A stretch of DNA of 60,750 nucleotides from Alphaproteobacteria bacterium (GTDB lineage Bacteria; Pseudomonadota; Alphaproteobacteria; UBA2966). Below, piece after piece: positions 26,188-34,406 of the stretch. The translations under genes and the position numbers were made by a program. Position 1 is the first letter of the stretch. Every line of letters starts with the position of its first letter. The notes beneath the pieces were generated by a model. That model saw only the letters and a program-made list of their open reading frames with translations, ran no database searches and had not been told where the DNA came from. The stretch covers positions 1-60,750 of the forward strand of contig JABIFY010000109.1 of NCBI GenBank assembly GCA_018650465.1, given 5' to 3'.

Positions 26188-26969
26188 TGCAAATCAACCT
26201 TTTGACATTCATAAAAACCCCGGTCAGGTAGACCACCCAAAGCCTTGGTAATGTCGAGTGCAGCCTTGTAAACCGCGGCCTTTATCTGACGAGATGTCTC
26301 GGGGGTAATACGGGAAACTGGCGTGGCCACTGCAATGGCCCCGCTGGCCTGGGCATTGTGATCAAAAACGGGCGCGGCAATGCCGTGGACCTCATCTTCA
26401 TAACTTTGGTCAGCAACGGCGATACCACATTCACGGGCCGCACCGATCAGTTCCCGCAAGCGAGTGGGGTCTATTTCGCTGTGCTTCGTTTGGGCCTTCA
26501 GGGGCTTTGCCAACAAGCGCTGGACAGTTTTCTCCGGGGCGAAGGCCAGCCAGGCGATGCCGGAAGCTGTGCAATGCAGCGGCAGGCGTTCGCCCGTTTC
26601 AAGACTGACGCGATTGGCGCGTGGACTTTCCGCGATCATCATCGTGGCCATGCTGTTTCCGGCCGCCAATGAAAAATGGGTTGTTTCGCCGGTTTCATCC
26701 CGCAATCCGTTCAGCAAGGGCAACACCAGATCTGTCACTGGAAATGTTGTTTCACGCACATGGGCGAGACGAAGCAACGCCGCGCCAAGCCTATATTTTT
26801 TTGTTTCTGGATCCTGTTCGACATAACCATGATTGCCCAGCGAAATGAGGAAGCGACGGGTTGTTGCCTTGTCGTATCCCGCCAGACGTGCCAGTTCGCT
26901 AAGTCCCGATTCCGGCATAGCCTCGGAAAAAAGGTCAAGCAATACCAAAGCCCTGTCGACCGTACTCAA
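26184..26969 (-). CDS. IclR-family transcriptional regulator
   Basis: 261 residues. The N-terminal winged helix is VDRALVLLDLFSEAMPESGLSELARLAGYDKATTRRFLISLGNHGYV. The C-terminal GAF-like effector domain has the usual CGIAVADQSYEDEVHGIAAPVFD stretch. It heads the minus-strand operon with HAD and aminotransferase genes, and faces the CoA-transferase gene across a 404-bp region holding perfect dyads (27092-27106 and 27104-27125). These dyads are plausible operators. The effector is unknown. Confidence 0.9.
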   Translation of the reverse strand: MSTVDRALVLLDLFSEAMPESGLSELARLAGYDKATTRRFLISLGNHGYVEQDPETKKYRLGAALLRLAHVRETTFPVTDLVLPLLNGLRDETGETTHFSLAAGNSMATMMIAESPRANRVSLETGERLPLHCTASGIAWLAFAPEKTVQRLLAKPLKAQTKHSEIDPTRLRELIGAARECGIAVADQSYEDEVHGIAAPVFDHNAQASGAIAVATPVSRITPETSRQIKAAVYKAALDITKALGGLPDRGFYECQKVDLQ

Positions 26970-27373
26970 ATCAATTCACCCTGGTTGCCTTGCCCGTATC
27001 AGATGCAGGTGAAAAGCCGGGCTGAAGGCCCCTCCCGCAAATTATGATGCCTTATTTGACTTTGTCCTCCGTGAAATAGCAAGTCTTTAACTGAACCATT
27101 GGTTCATATAATGACCCATATATGAAGGTGGACTGCCGACCGGACGAATAGGCCTTTGCCAGTGTTCAAATAATAAGGGGCGCAAGATGATGACATGAGT
27201 ACCCATGAGCATTGTATACTCATACATGCGAATTCAGCTTAATATCGCCTGTAAATCAATAATTTTGCATGTTTCTGTATACCAAAACTGATTCCTGTTC
27301 TATATTTTCTGAATATTTTCAGTGGCCATAAACTGATCAGAACAAACATTGTTATTTATAAGGATTCTTTCAA
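26970..27373. other. 404-bp regulatory intergenic region without genes
   Basis: No coding region is supported here. It separates the divergent IclR operon and CoA-transferase operon. It contains a perfect 15-bp palindrome (27092-27106), an overlapping inverted repeat TCATATA-N8-TATATGA (27104-27125), and a third inverted repeat ATGAGTA-N15-TACTCAT (27195-27223). AT content is clearly higher than in the flanking genes. I could not assign a confident -35/-10 pair. Confidence 0.6.
27092..27106. promoter_or_regulatory. Candidate IclR operator palindrome
   Basis: TGAACCA-T-TGGTTCA is a perfect 7-bp-arm palindrome, with the size and shape of IclR-family operators. It is placed 123 bp upstream of the IclR start. 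A second inverted repeat shares its right edge, which suggests side-by-side binding of two dimers. Confidence 0.55.
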
Positions 27374-28609
27374 ATGACTGTTTCAGCAGACAAGCGTGAC
27401 ACCCGTCTGAAAGGGCCGATGGAGGGGGTCCGGGTTATCGAATTGGGACAACTTTTGGCGGGTCCTTTTGCTGGATCCAGGCTCGCTGATTTTGGCGCTG
27501 AAGTCATCAAGGTTGAAGCACCGGTCAAGGGTGATCCCATGCGCGAGTGGGGCCATCATCGCTGGGAAGGCCATGCCCTGTGGTGGCCGGTTCTGGCGCG
27601 TAACAAAAAATCTGTTACAGCCAACTTAAGGGTTAAACGAGGTCAGGATTTGATCCGCGAACTGGTTGTTGACGCTGATGTACTGATCGAAAATTTCAAG
27701 CCGGGCACATTGGAAAAATGGGGCCTTGGACCGGCGGAATTACACAAGATCAATCCAGGCCTGGTGATCGCGCGCATTTCCGGATTTGGCCAGAGCGGCC
27801 CCTATTCCGAACGCCCCGGTTTTGCCAGTGTTGGCGAAGCCATGAGCGGCATGCGTTACATCAACGGCTATCCTGATCAGCCCCCGCCCCGGACCGGTCT
27901 GTCATTGGGCGATACGCTGACTGGCATGTTCGCGGCCCAGGGCATTATCATGGCTCTGTTCTGGCGTGATGGTGTGGGGAACGGCAAGGGCCAGGTCGTT
28001 GATGCCTCGATTACCGAAAGCTGCTTTGCATTGATGGAAAGCTCCTTGCCGGAATATGACAAGCTTGGCCTTGTTCGCCAGCCCAGCGGCACTGGTCTTG
28101 CCAATGTTTCACCCTCCAATATCTTCCCGACCAGCGATGACAAATTTGTTGTCATTGCGGCCAACATTGATCCCATGTTTGTTCGGCTGTGTGCCGCCAT
28201 GGATCAGCCCGAACTGGCGGAGAATCCGCGTTACAGTTCCCATGTTGCCCGTGGTCAGCACGCGGATGAGCTGGATGGCCTGATCGCTGAATGGACCAAA
28301 ACCATGACAGCGGATGAACTGGACAAGCGGATGGATGAATTCGGCGTCGTTGTCGGGCCGATCTACACCATTGCCGAAGTTGCCGCAGATCCTCACTTCC
28401 AGGACCGGGGCATGGTCCGCCGGGTGCAGGACGATACCTTTGGTGATCTTGCCGTACCAGGCTTTGCCCCTGTTCTGACCGAATCCCCAAGTGACGTCGC
28501 CTGGCTGGGTCCGCAAGAAGTTGGCGCGCATAATGCCGAAGTGTATGGTGGTATTCTGGGCAAAAGTGAAGATCAAATTGCGGAGTTGGAAAATGACGGC
28601 ATCATCTGA
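27374..28609 (+). CDS. Family III CoA-transferase (CaiB/BaiF)
   Basis: 411 residues. Family III transferases move CoA between carboxylates through an aspartyl-CoA anhydride. The N-terminal GVRVIELGQLLAGPFAGSRLADFGAEVIKVE is diagnostic, and the catalytic Asp is D180 in GLSLGDTLTGM. It is followed by ENFKPGTLEKWGLG-type and KGQVVDASITESCFALMES segments. It overlaps the downstream lyase gene by 17 bp. The pair suggests activation of a branched hydroxy-dicarboxylate and then retro-aldol cleavage; the substrate is inferred. Confidence 0.92.
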   Translation: MTVSADKRDTRLKGPMEGVRVIELGQLLAGPFAGSRLADFGAEVIKVEAPVKGDPMREWGHHRWEGHALWWPVLARNKKSVTANLRVKRGQDLIRELVVDADVLIENFKPGTLEKWGLGPAELHKINPGLVIARISGFGQSGPYSERPGFASVGEAMSGMRYINGYPDQPPPRTGLSLGDTLTGMFAAQGIIMALFWRDGVGNGKGQVVDASITESCFALMESSLPEYDKLGLVRQPSGTGLANVSPSNIFPTSDDKFVVIAANIDPMFVRLCAAMDQPELAENPRYSSHVARGQHADELDGLIAEWTKTMTADELDKRMDEFGVVVGPIYTIAEVAADPHFQDRGMVRRVQDDTFGDLAVPGFAPVLTESPSDVAWLGPQEVGAHNAEVYGGILGKSEDQIAELENDGII

Positions 28610-29522
28610 ATCAAACAAGGTCAGCATTTGCGATGTTGGCCCCCGGGATGGTCTGCAAAGTGAGAAACGGATATGGACCGTCGATGAACGGGTGGAGTTC
28701 ATTAACAGGCTCTCGCGTACGGGTCTGGACCGTATTGAAGCCGTCAGCTTTGTGAACCCCAAACGGGTGCCACAGATGGCTGATGCAGAAAGCGTCATGG
28801 CCAAAATTGATCGCCCGGATGGTGTGCGATATGCGGGTTTGGCCCTGAACCTGAAGGGGGTTGAACGGGCGTTGGAGTCCGGCGTTGACGAAATCCGCTA
28901 TGTCGTCGTGGCTTCCGAAACCTTCAATCAAAAAAATCAAGGTGCCAGCATTGAACAATCCATGTCGGCCTTTGATGGTATTGCCGAAACTGTGCGGGCT
29001 GCGGGCAAGCGTTTGTCCGGAACCATTGGTGTGACATTTGGCTGCCCCTTCGAGGGCGAAGTGCCTTTGGAACAAGTCTTGAAGATTGCCAAGCGCTATG
29101 TGGACGCCGGTGTGCACGAAATCGGTCTGGCCGATACCATCGGCTGTGCCGTGCCCAACCAGATCACTGAACGTGTCGGTGCCGTCATGGATGTTATCGG
29201 CAAGGACATTGATCTGACCTGTCATTTCCATAACACCCGCAATACCGGCATTGCCAATGCGGCCGCTGCTGTGATGGCGGGCGTACGACTGTTTGATGCG
29301 TCTCTGGGCGGCATCGGCGGCTGCCCGTTTGCGCCGCGGGCGACGGGCAACATTGCCTCTGAAGACCTCGCCTATATGCTCCGCAATATGGGATATGATA
29401 CCGGTATTGATCTGAACGCCTTGCTGGATGTGGCAACCTGGCTGGAAGGTTTCTTCCCGGCACCGTTGCCAGGTCAGGTCATGAAGGCCGGACTGTTTCC
29501 TGAAGTTGCGCAAGCCTCTTGA
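28593..29522 (+). CDS. HMG-CoA-lyase-like aldolase
   Basis: 309 residues from the ATG at 28593 (ribosome site GGAG, about 7 nt spacing), inside the end of the CoA-transferase gene. It is a TIM-barrel lyase with ICDVGPRDGLQSEK at the N-terminus, LADTIGCAVPNQ, the metal HxH in CHFHNTRNTG, and the active-site cysteine loop GGIGGCPFAPRATGN. In true HMG-CoA lyases the last loop reads GGCPYA-x-GASGN, so the Arg and Phe here may mark another 3-hydroxy-3-methylacyl-CoA substrate such as a citramalyl-CoA-like compound. Confidence 0.88.
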   Translation: MTASSESNKVSICDVGPRDGLQSEKRIWTVDERVEFINRLSRTGLDRIEAVSFVNPKRVPQMADAESVMAKIDRPDGVRYAGLALNLKGVERALESGVDEIRYVVVASETFNQKNQGASIEQSMSAFDGIAETVRAAGKRLSGTIGVTFGCPFEGEVPLEQVLKIAKRYVDAGVHEIGLADTIGCAVPNQITERVGAVMDVIGKDIDLTCHFHNTRNTGIANAAAAVMAGVRLFDASLGGIGGCPFAPRATGNIASEDLAYMLRNMGYDTGIDLNALLDVATWLEGFFPAPLPGQVMKAGLFPEVAQAS

Positions 29523-29528
29523 TCAAAG

Positions 29529-29551
29529 CGTTTCCGGGTTTCACGGAAACG
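29529..29551. repeat. Small alphaproteobacterial palindrome, copy 1
   Basis: CGTTTCCG, 7-nt loop, CGGAAACG, between the ends of two convergent genes. The same arms recur at 48844-48866, and a variant is at 48772-48796. It may act as a bidirectional terminator here, although no T run follows. Confidence 0.7.
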
Positions 29552-29553
29552 TC

Positions 29554-30189
29554 CTAGCTGCCTTTTGGATCAGCCAGATAGGCATCAATAGCAGGGCGAA
29601 TATCTTCCCAGCCTTGATAGCCCTGGGTTATTGCGCGATAGCCGTTTTCATTGTCTCCCGCCAACAGCGTCGGGAAGCCGGTTACATTGATACTACGGGA
29701 AAACTCGAAACCACGTTGTGTCGCTTTGTGGATTTCCTCCGCGTCAAAGGCAGCCAGGAAAGCACTGCGATCATGCCCCAGTTCTTCTGCGATGTCGGCC
29801 AGAACGTCAGATGATGTAACGTCTTTGTTCTCGGCATAAAAAGCCTTGTGGACTGATTTCAGAGCCGTTAATGATCCGTCCTGGGCCAGACTGTGCATGG
29901 CGATGATGGCGCGCGAAGGTGGTTCAGTATCATAGATAAATCCGTCGCGATCAAAAAAAGTCTGGTCAAATGGTTGGGCGGAACGCTCGTATACATGACC
30001 CCAATGTTCCTTGATGCTTTCCTTGGCTTTTTCCGTCAATGGTTTGGTATTGCCCGGTTGCAGGCCACCCAGAACCAGTAAAACCGGCAGGTCCTCGCCA
30101 TAAGATTCCTGAATTTGGTCGACAACGGGCGAAAATCCCCAGCACCAGGAACACATGGGGTCGGCAAAATAGATCAACTGATCAGGCAT
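29554..30189 (-). CDS. DsbA/FrnE-like thiol oxidoreductase
   Basis: 211 residues. A thioredoxin-fold domain with active-site C13-S-W-C16 (DPMCSWCWGFSP), a helical insertion, and the cis-Pro loop VTGFPTLL. No signal peptide is visible, so it is probably cytoplasmic and of the FrnE/DsbA-like group rather than a periplasmic DsbA. It is convergent with the lyase gene and divergent from the amidohydrolase gene at 30367. Its target is unknown. Confidence 0.87.
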   Translation of the reverse strand: MPDQLIYFADPMCSWCWGFSPVVDQIQESYGEDLPVLLVLGGLQPGNTKPLTEKAKESIKEHWGHVYERSAQPFDQTFFDRDGFIYDTEPPSRAIIAMHSLAQDGSLTALKSVHKAFYAENKDVTSSDVLADIAEELGHDRSAFLAAFDAEEIHKATQRGFEFSRSINVTGFPTLLAGDNENGYRAITQGYQGWEDIRPAIDAYLADPKGS

Positions 30190-30366
30190 AGTATTATTCC
30201 AAAATAGTAGACACCAGGACTATAGAAGGGTTTTGCAATTTGCAGGCACACGATCTGTTGAAGGGCCATTGGCAAAAAAAGAAAGGTTGCACTGTATTCA
30301 GGCTTGCATTGATTTGACAATATCTATGTCGCTGCATTTTTGCCTGAAAAGGGAAACCCCGCTGAT

Positions 30367-31602
30367 ATGCCAAAGATAAATGCTGAACGGCTAATTTCCA
30401 ACCTTCGTGAACTACGCAGTATTGGCGCCGAGGGCACAGGCGTTGTCCGGCCTGCATTTTCAATAAAAGATATGGAAGCTCGCAACTGGCTGAAATCCCT
30501 TTACGAAGACGCTGGTCTCGAAGCGCAAATTGATGGCATTGGTAATGTTCTTGGGCGGTCCCGAAATTCCGGTCCCGCCTTGTTGATCGGCTCTCATTCT
30601 GACACCCAACCCACGGGTGGTTGGCTGGATGGTGCCCTGGGTGTGATCTATGGCCTTGAGGTGGCACGCGCTTTGGCAGAAGACCCGACAACCCGCCACC
30701 TAGCTGTGGATGCCATCGCCCTGCAGGATGAAGAATCAAGATTTCTGGGCTGTATGGGTAGTCATCACTATTGCGGTTTGCTTGAGCCCGGCTTCGAGCA
30801 AGGCGTCGTTGACAAAGATGGCATCTCTCTGGTCGACGCCATTCGTGAGGCTGGTTTGACGGAGGCGCCTCGACTACAGGTGGACAGGGAACGTTATATC
30901 GGATTTTTGGAAGCCCATATTGAACAGGGACCTCACCTGGAACAAGATGGCCTGCAGATCGGGGTTGTGGATGTCATCGTTGGATTGCGTGGCATTGTTT
31001 TCACGTTTGAAGGTCAGCAAAATCACGCCGGGACAACAATGATGGCCGGGCGTCGCGATGCGGCGACGGCTCTCTATGAAGTTGCCCACACGATCAATCA
31101 GGAATTTCCGAAGGTCGCCGGTGACCGGTCTGTCTGGACGATGGGTCGGGTGAATGTGTCGCCTGGTGCGCCTTCCATCGTTCCCGGCTATGCAGAACTT
31201 GAACTGCAATTCCGGGACCGCTCGGAAGATGTGTTGGACGCCTTTACGGCCCTGGCACACAAAATTGCTGAAGAGGTCAACAAGCGTGGTGGTGCCAGTG
31301 TTACGACAGAAAATTCACGGGTTAAAATATCCCCTGCGCTCATGGATGATAATCTGCAAAAACATCTGTCGGCTGCGGCGAAAGCTCATACAAGTGATCA
31401 CTGGCAAACCATGCCCAGCGGCGCTTTTCATGACGCAGGTGTGATTTCAAACGTCTTGCCTTGTGGATTGATGTTCATTCCATCTATCGATGGCATTAGT
31501 CATGACTTCGCGGAAGACAGTTTTGAGGCAGATATCATTCGCGGCTGCGAGGTTTTTGCCGATGCCGCTGCTTCGATTTTGCTTGAAGCCACAACCGGAT
31601 AA
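30367..31602 (+). CDS. M20-family amidohydrolase (N-carbamoyl-amino acid hydrolase type)
   Basis: 411 residues from ATG 30367 (a TTG nine codons earlier is less likely). Dinuclear-metal peptidase M20 fold: metal ligands in IGSHSDTQPTGGWLDGALGV and ALQDEESRFLGCMGS. The dimerisation domain has HIEQGPHLEQDGLQIGVVD and FEGQQNHAGTTMMAGRRDA. The pattern is that of hydantoinase/carbamoylase and allantoate or ureidoglycolate amidohydrolases. It is followed by hydroxyacid dehydrogenase and hydratase genes in the same orientation. Confidence 0.88.
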   Translation: MPKINAERLISNLRELRSIGAEGTGVVRPAFSIKDMEARNWLKSLYEDAGLEAQIDGIGNVLGRSRNSGPALLIGSHSDTQPTGGWLDGALGVIYGLEVARALAEDPTTRHLAVDAIALQDEESRFLGCMGSHHYCGLLEPGFEQGVVDKDGISLVDAIREAGLTEAPRLQVDRERYIGFLEAHIEQGPHLEQDGLQIGVVDVIVGLRGIVFTFEGQQNHAGTTMMAGRRDAATALYEVAHTINQEFPKVAGDRSVWTMGRVNVSPGAPSIVPGYAELELQFRDRSEDVLDAFTALAHKIAEEVNKRGGASVTTENSRVKISPALMDDNLQKHLSAAAKAHTSDHWQTMPSGAFHDAGVISNVLPCGLMFIPSIDGISHDFAEDSFEADIIRGCEVFADAAASILLEATTG

Positions 31603-31623
31603 CTTCAACCCCGGAGGAACAAG

Positions 31624-32583
31624 ATGCTTAAGGTTGCCATACTCGACGACTATCAAAATGCGGCCATGGACGCGGCCGACTGGGGGCAGTTGTCAGATGT
31701 TGATTTGATGGTTTTTGACAAACATCTGGGTCATGATGAGCCTGCCATCGTTGCGGCATTGCAGCCTTTTGACATCATCGTTGCCATGCGGGAACGTACA
31801 CGGTTTCCCCGTTCCGTATTCGAAGCCCTGCCAAATCTGAAAATGCTGGTCAGCGTTGGCATGCGCAATCTGGCTGTGGACGCACAGGCCGCGCGGGATT
31901 GCGGCATCGATGTTTGTGGAACAGATATGTTGGCCTATCCGGCCTTTGAACATGCCTGGGCCTTGATCCTGTCCCTGACCAAACAGATAACCGTCGAGGA
32001 TCAAGTGATGAAAAATGGCGGGTGGCAACATGGATTTGGTGTCGGGTTGAACGGCAAGACTCTGGGCATACTGGGCCTGGGGCGGTTGGGCAAAAAAGTA
32101 GCCACCGTCGCAAAGGCCTTTGATATGAACGTCATCGCCTGGAGTGAGAATCTGACTTCAGAACGGGCAGCAGAGGCAGGCGTTGGATATGTTGATAAAG
32201 AAACCCTGTTCCGTGAGGCTGATATACTGAGTGTGCATTTGCTGATGAGCCCACGCTCAAAGGACATGGTTGGGGCCGCTGAACTGGCGCTCATGAAGCC
32301 GTCTGCCTATTTGGTCAACTCGGCACGCGGGCCCATTGTGAATGAAGCGGCCTTGCTAGACGCACTGGAAAACAAATTAATCGCTGGAGCGGCGCTGGAT
32401 GTCTATGACGTGGAACCCCTGCCCGTGGATCACAAATTGCGAAAGCTGGATAATGTTATCCTGACCGGCCACACGGGGTTCGTTATTCGGGAATTTCATC
32501 AGCTGGTTTATCAACAGTCAGTGGAAGATATCCAGGCCTGGCAGACCGGCAATCCCTTGCGGCTGCTTAATCCGACGGCCTGA
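31624..32583 (+). CDS. D-2-hydroxyacid dehydrogenase
   Basis: 319 residues, NAD(P)-dependent. GKTLGILGLGRLGKKVA is the dinucleotide-binding motif, the catalytic Arg is in LVNSARGPIVNEAA, Glu in YDVEPLP, and the histidine position lies in VILTGHTGF. It is separated from the upstream amidohydrolase gene by 21 bp, with CCGGAGGAAC as ribosome site, so it is in the same operon. The exact substrate cannot be read. Confidence 0.9.
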   Translation: MLKVAILDDYQNAAMDAADWGQLSDVDLMVFDKHLGHDEPAIVAALQPFDIIVAMRERTRFPRSVFEALPNLKMLVSVGMRNLAVDAQAARDCGIDVCGTDMLAYPAFEHAWALILSLTKQITVEDQVMKNGGWQHGFGVGLNGKTLGILGLGRLGKKVATVAKAFDMNVIAWSENLTSERAAEAGVGYVDKETLFREADILSVHLLMSPRSKDMVGAAELALMKPSAYLVNSARGPIVNEAALLDALENKLIAGAALDVYDVEPLPVDHKLRKLDNVILTGHTGFVIREFHQLVYQQSVEDIQAWQTGNPLRLLNPTA

Positions 32584-32637
32584 GGGAAAATAGCCCCTGA
32601 AGCCTGTCGACAAAGTACAAAGTATTAAGGTAGTTCC

Positions 32638-33459
32638 ATGACGACAGATCAGGAAAATGATGCCGCTGTGCTTAGATTGCGTAATATCTGGGGGGCAGCC
32701 AGGCGGTTGCGACAGGTCTGGCAGGATGGTGTCCTATGCGCGCCGGTGCGAGATTTAATCGGGCTTGAAGATATCGAAGCCGCCTATGCCGTACAGTCCC
32801 TGAATACCGCCCAATGGCAGGCGGAGGGACGACATTTGATCGGGCGCAAAATTGGCGCGACGTCACAGGCCATCCAGGAAATGATGGGCGTCGATTACCC
32901 GGATTTTGGCATGCTGTTTATGGATATGCAGATTGAAAACGGGGCGACGGTTCCTGTTTCAAACTTGCATCAGCCCTTTGTGGAAGCGGAAATGGCCGTC
33001 GTTCTGAAATATGATCTGAACAAACCGGAAACAACTTTGGATGACATTACCGAGGCCATTGATTACGTGCTTCCTGCGATTGAAATCATTGGCTCGCGCG
33101 TTGAAGGCTGGGATTTGAAAATGCCGGATACGATTGCTGACAATGCCTCTTCCAGTCATTTTGTTATTGGATCAACGCCTGTTGGTGTTGAAGATGTTGA
33201 TCTTTTCGGGGCCGCGACAACGACATATAAAAACAGTGAAATTGTGTCGCAAGGCACTGCCGAACTGTGTCTTGGCAGCCCACTGTTTTCCCTGATCTGG
33301 TTGGCGACCGAAGCCAGGCGTCAAGGCAAACCACTGAAGGCCGGGGAATTGATCCTGACCGGTGCCATGGGGCCAATTGTACCGGTCGAGGCGCTGGATG
33401 AAATCTATGTTCAGATTGATGGTCTGGAAGATCTCATCGTTTGTTTCGGGGCAGATTAA
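32638..33459 (+). CDS. 2-keto-4-pentenoate hydratase (MhpD-like)
   Basis: 273 residues of the fumarylacetoacetase/hydratase superfamily. GRKIGATSQAIQEMMGVDYPDFGMLFMDM is the typical N-terminal signature. Metal-binding acidic residues are in FVEAEMAVVL and PAIEIIGSRVEGW. A C-terminal GELILTGAMGPIVPV follows. It probably adds water to a 2-oxo-4-enoate. It completes a three-gene operon (amidohydrolase, hydroxyacid dehydrogenase, hydratase) and ends 6 bp from the convergent thiN. Confidence 0.88.
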   Translation: MTTDQENDAAVLRLRNIWGAARRLRQVWQDGVLCAPVRDLIGLEDIEAAYAVQSLNTAQWQAEGRHLIGRKIGATSQAIQEMMGVDYPDFGMLFMDMQIENGATVPVSNLHQPFVEAEMAVVLKYDLNKPETTLDDITEAIDYVLPAIEIIGSRVEGWDLKMPDTIADNASSSHFVIGSTPVGVEDVDLFGAATTTYKNSEIVSQGTAELCLGSPLFSLIWLATEARRQGKPLKAGELILTGAMGPIVPVEALDEIYVQIDGLEDLIVCFGAD

Positions 33460-33465
33460 CTTTGC

Positions 33466-34131
33466 TCAGGATTTCATTTCGAAGGCGTGATTTTCGCTGC
33501 TGACAATAACGGCGTAGGGCGCCTCGGTATTTGCTGATGGCCGAATTTGAACTTGCGCCTCGGTTGATTTGTTGGAGGTGCCGCTGGCTTGGCCAATTTC
33601 CATCGTCAGACCGTCCAGCGGGTATTCAAGGCCGCTGGACATTTCAAAAGTTACCTTGCCCAAAGGGAAAACTGAAACACGGCTGCCAATCGGCAGGGCC
33701 AGATTAACGGTGCCGCGTGTGACAAAAACCGTGTCCAGCATATCGATGAGGCGTATTGTTTTCTCGCTACAATATTTTGCCAATATATGCAACGCAGCCA
33801 GAGAGTGGTCGAACCGTTTGCCCAGAAACCCGAAGCCAACAAAGGCCGGTGCTGCAATCGAATAAAGACATTTTTCAAAATCCGTACTGTTCTGTTCGTC
33901 GATTTTGATGACTGTCGTACTTTGCGGAAAGTTCATCTGATCGCCGATAGAATCCAGATCACCAATGATCAAATCAGGTAAAATATTGTTTTTTATCAGT
34001 AGGTTGGTAGCGCCATCAGCCGCGATCACCGGATATCCACGATCCAGATAATCCTGCAAAACGGGCCAGTTTATATCACCGCCACCCACCAGAATGACGG
34101 GTCGGTCATTTGATTTTATTACCTTGCTCAT
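33466..34131 (-). CDS. thiN: Thiamine pyrophosphokinase
   Basis: 221 residues. Transfers pyrophosphate from ATP to thiamine to make TPP. N-terminal motifs are VIAADGATNLLI and LPDLIIGDLDSIG, with substrate segment DEQNSTDFEKCLY. GFLGKRFDHSLAALHIL and an all-beta C-terminal domain follow. It is divergent from the thiamine transporter operon, consistent with uptake and phosphorylation of scavenged thiamine. Confidence 0.93.
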   Translation of the reverse strand: MSKVIKSNDRPVILVGGGDINWPVLQDYLDRGYPVIAADGATNLLIKNNILPDLIIGDLDSIGDQMNFPQSTTVIKIDEQNSTDFEKCLYSIAAPAFVGFGFLGKRFDHSLAALHILAKYCSEKTIRLIDMLDTVFVTRGTVNLALPIGSRVSVFPLGKVTFEMSSGLEYPLDGLTMEIGQASGTSNKSTEAQVQIRPSANTEAPYAVIVSSENHAFEMKS

Positions 34132-34185
34132 GGCTTTGAGGCATAAACACTCTTGCCAGCAAAATCCAGCGTTCTATATTGAGAC

Positions 34186-34293
34186 CGTCTCTCTGGGGTG
34201 CCCACCGAACAAATCTTTTTGATCTTTTTCGGGGGCTGAGAAAAAACCCATTGAACCTGAACCGGATTATGCCGGCGGAGGAAGTTGGAGACG
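34186..34293 (+). ncRNA. TPP riboswitch (Thi-box)
   Basis: Conserved elements appear in order: GGGGTGCC (34195-34202), a variable P3a loop, GGCTGAGA (about 34234-34241), ACCCATTGAACCTGA, ACCGGATTATGCCGGCGGAGG. The P1 helix is closed by CGTCTC (34186-34191) with GAGACG (34288-34293). TPP binding is expected to lower expression of the downstream thiBPQ. Confidence 0.95.
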
Positions 34294-34338
34294 AAGAGCC
34301 GTAGTCGTTACTCGCCTTATCACGTCGTACCCCGTTGT

Positions 34339-34406
34339 ATTTGGCACTTTCAGCTTTTCGAAACCGTATTCACCGCCGCCCAAACAAACTGAAGGGCGTG
34401 CCAAAT
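34339..34406 (+). promoter_or_regulatory. Riboswitch expression platform sequestering thiB start
   Basis: ATTTGGCAC (34339-34347) is exactly complementary to GTGCCAAAT (34398-34406), which contains the start of the thiB ATG (34405). TTCAG (34349-34353) also pairs with CTGAA (34389-34393). The ribosome site GAAGGGC lies within this stem, implying control of translation initiation rather than only termination. Confidence 0.7.
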
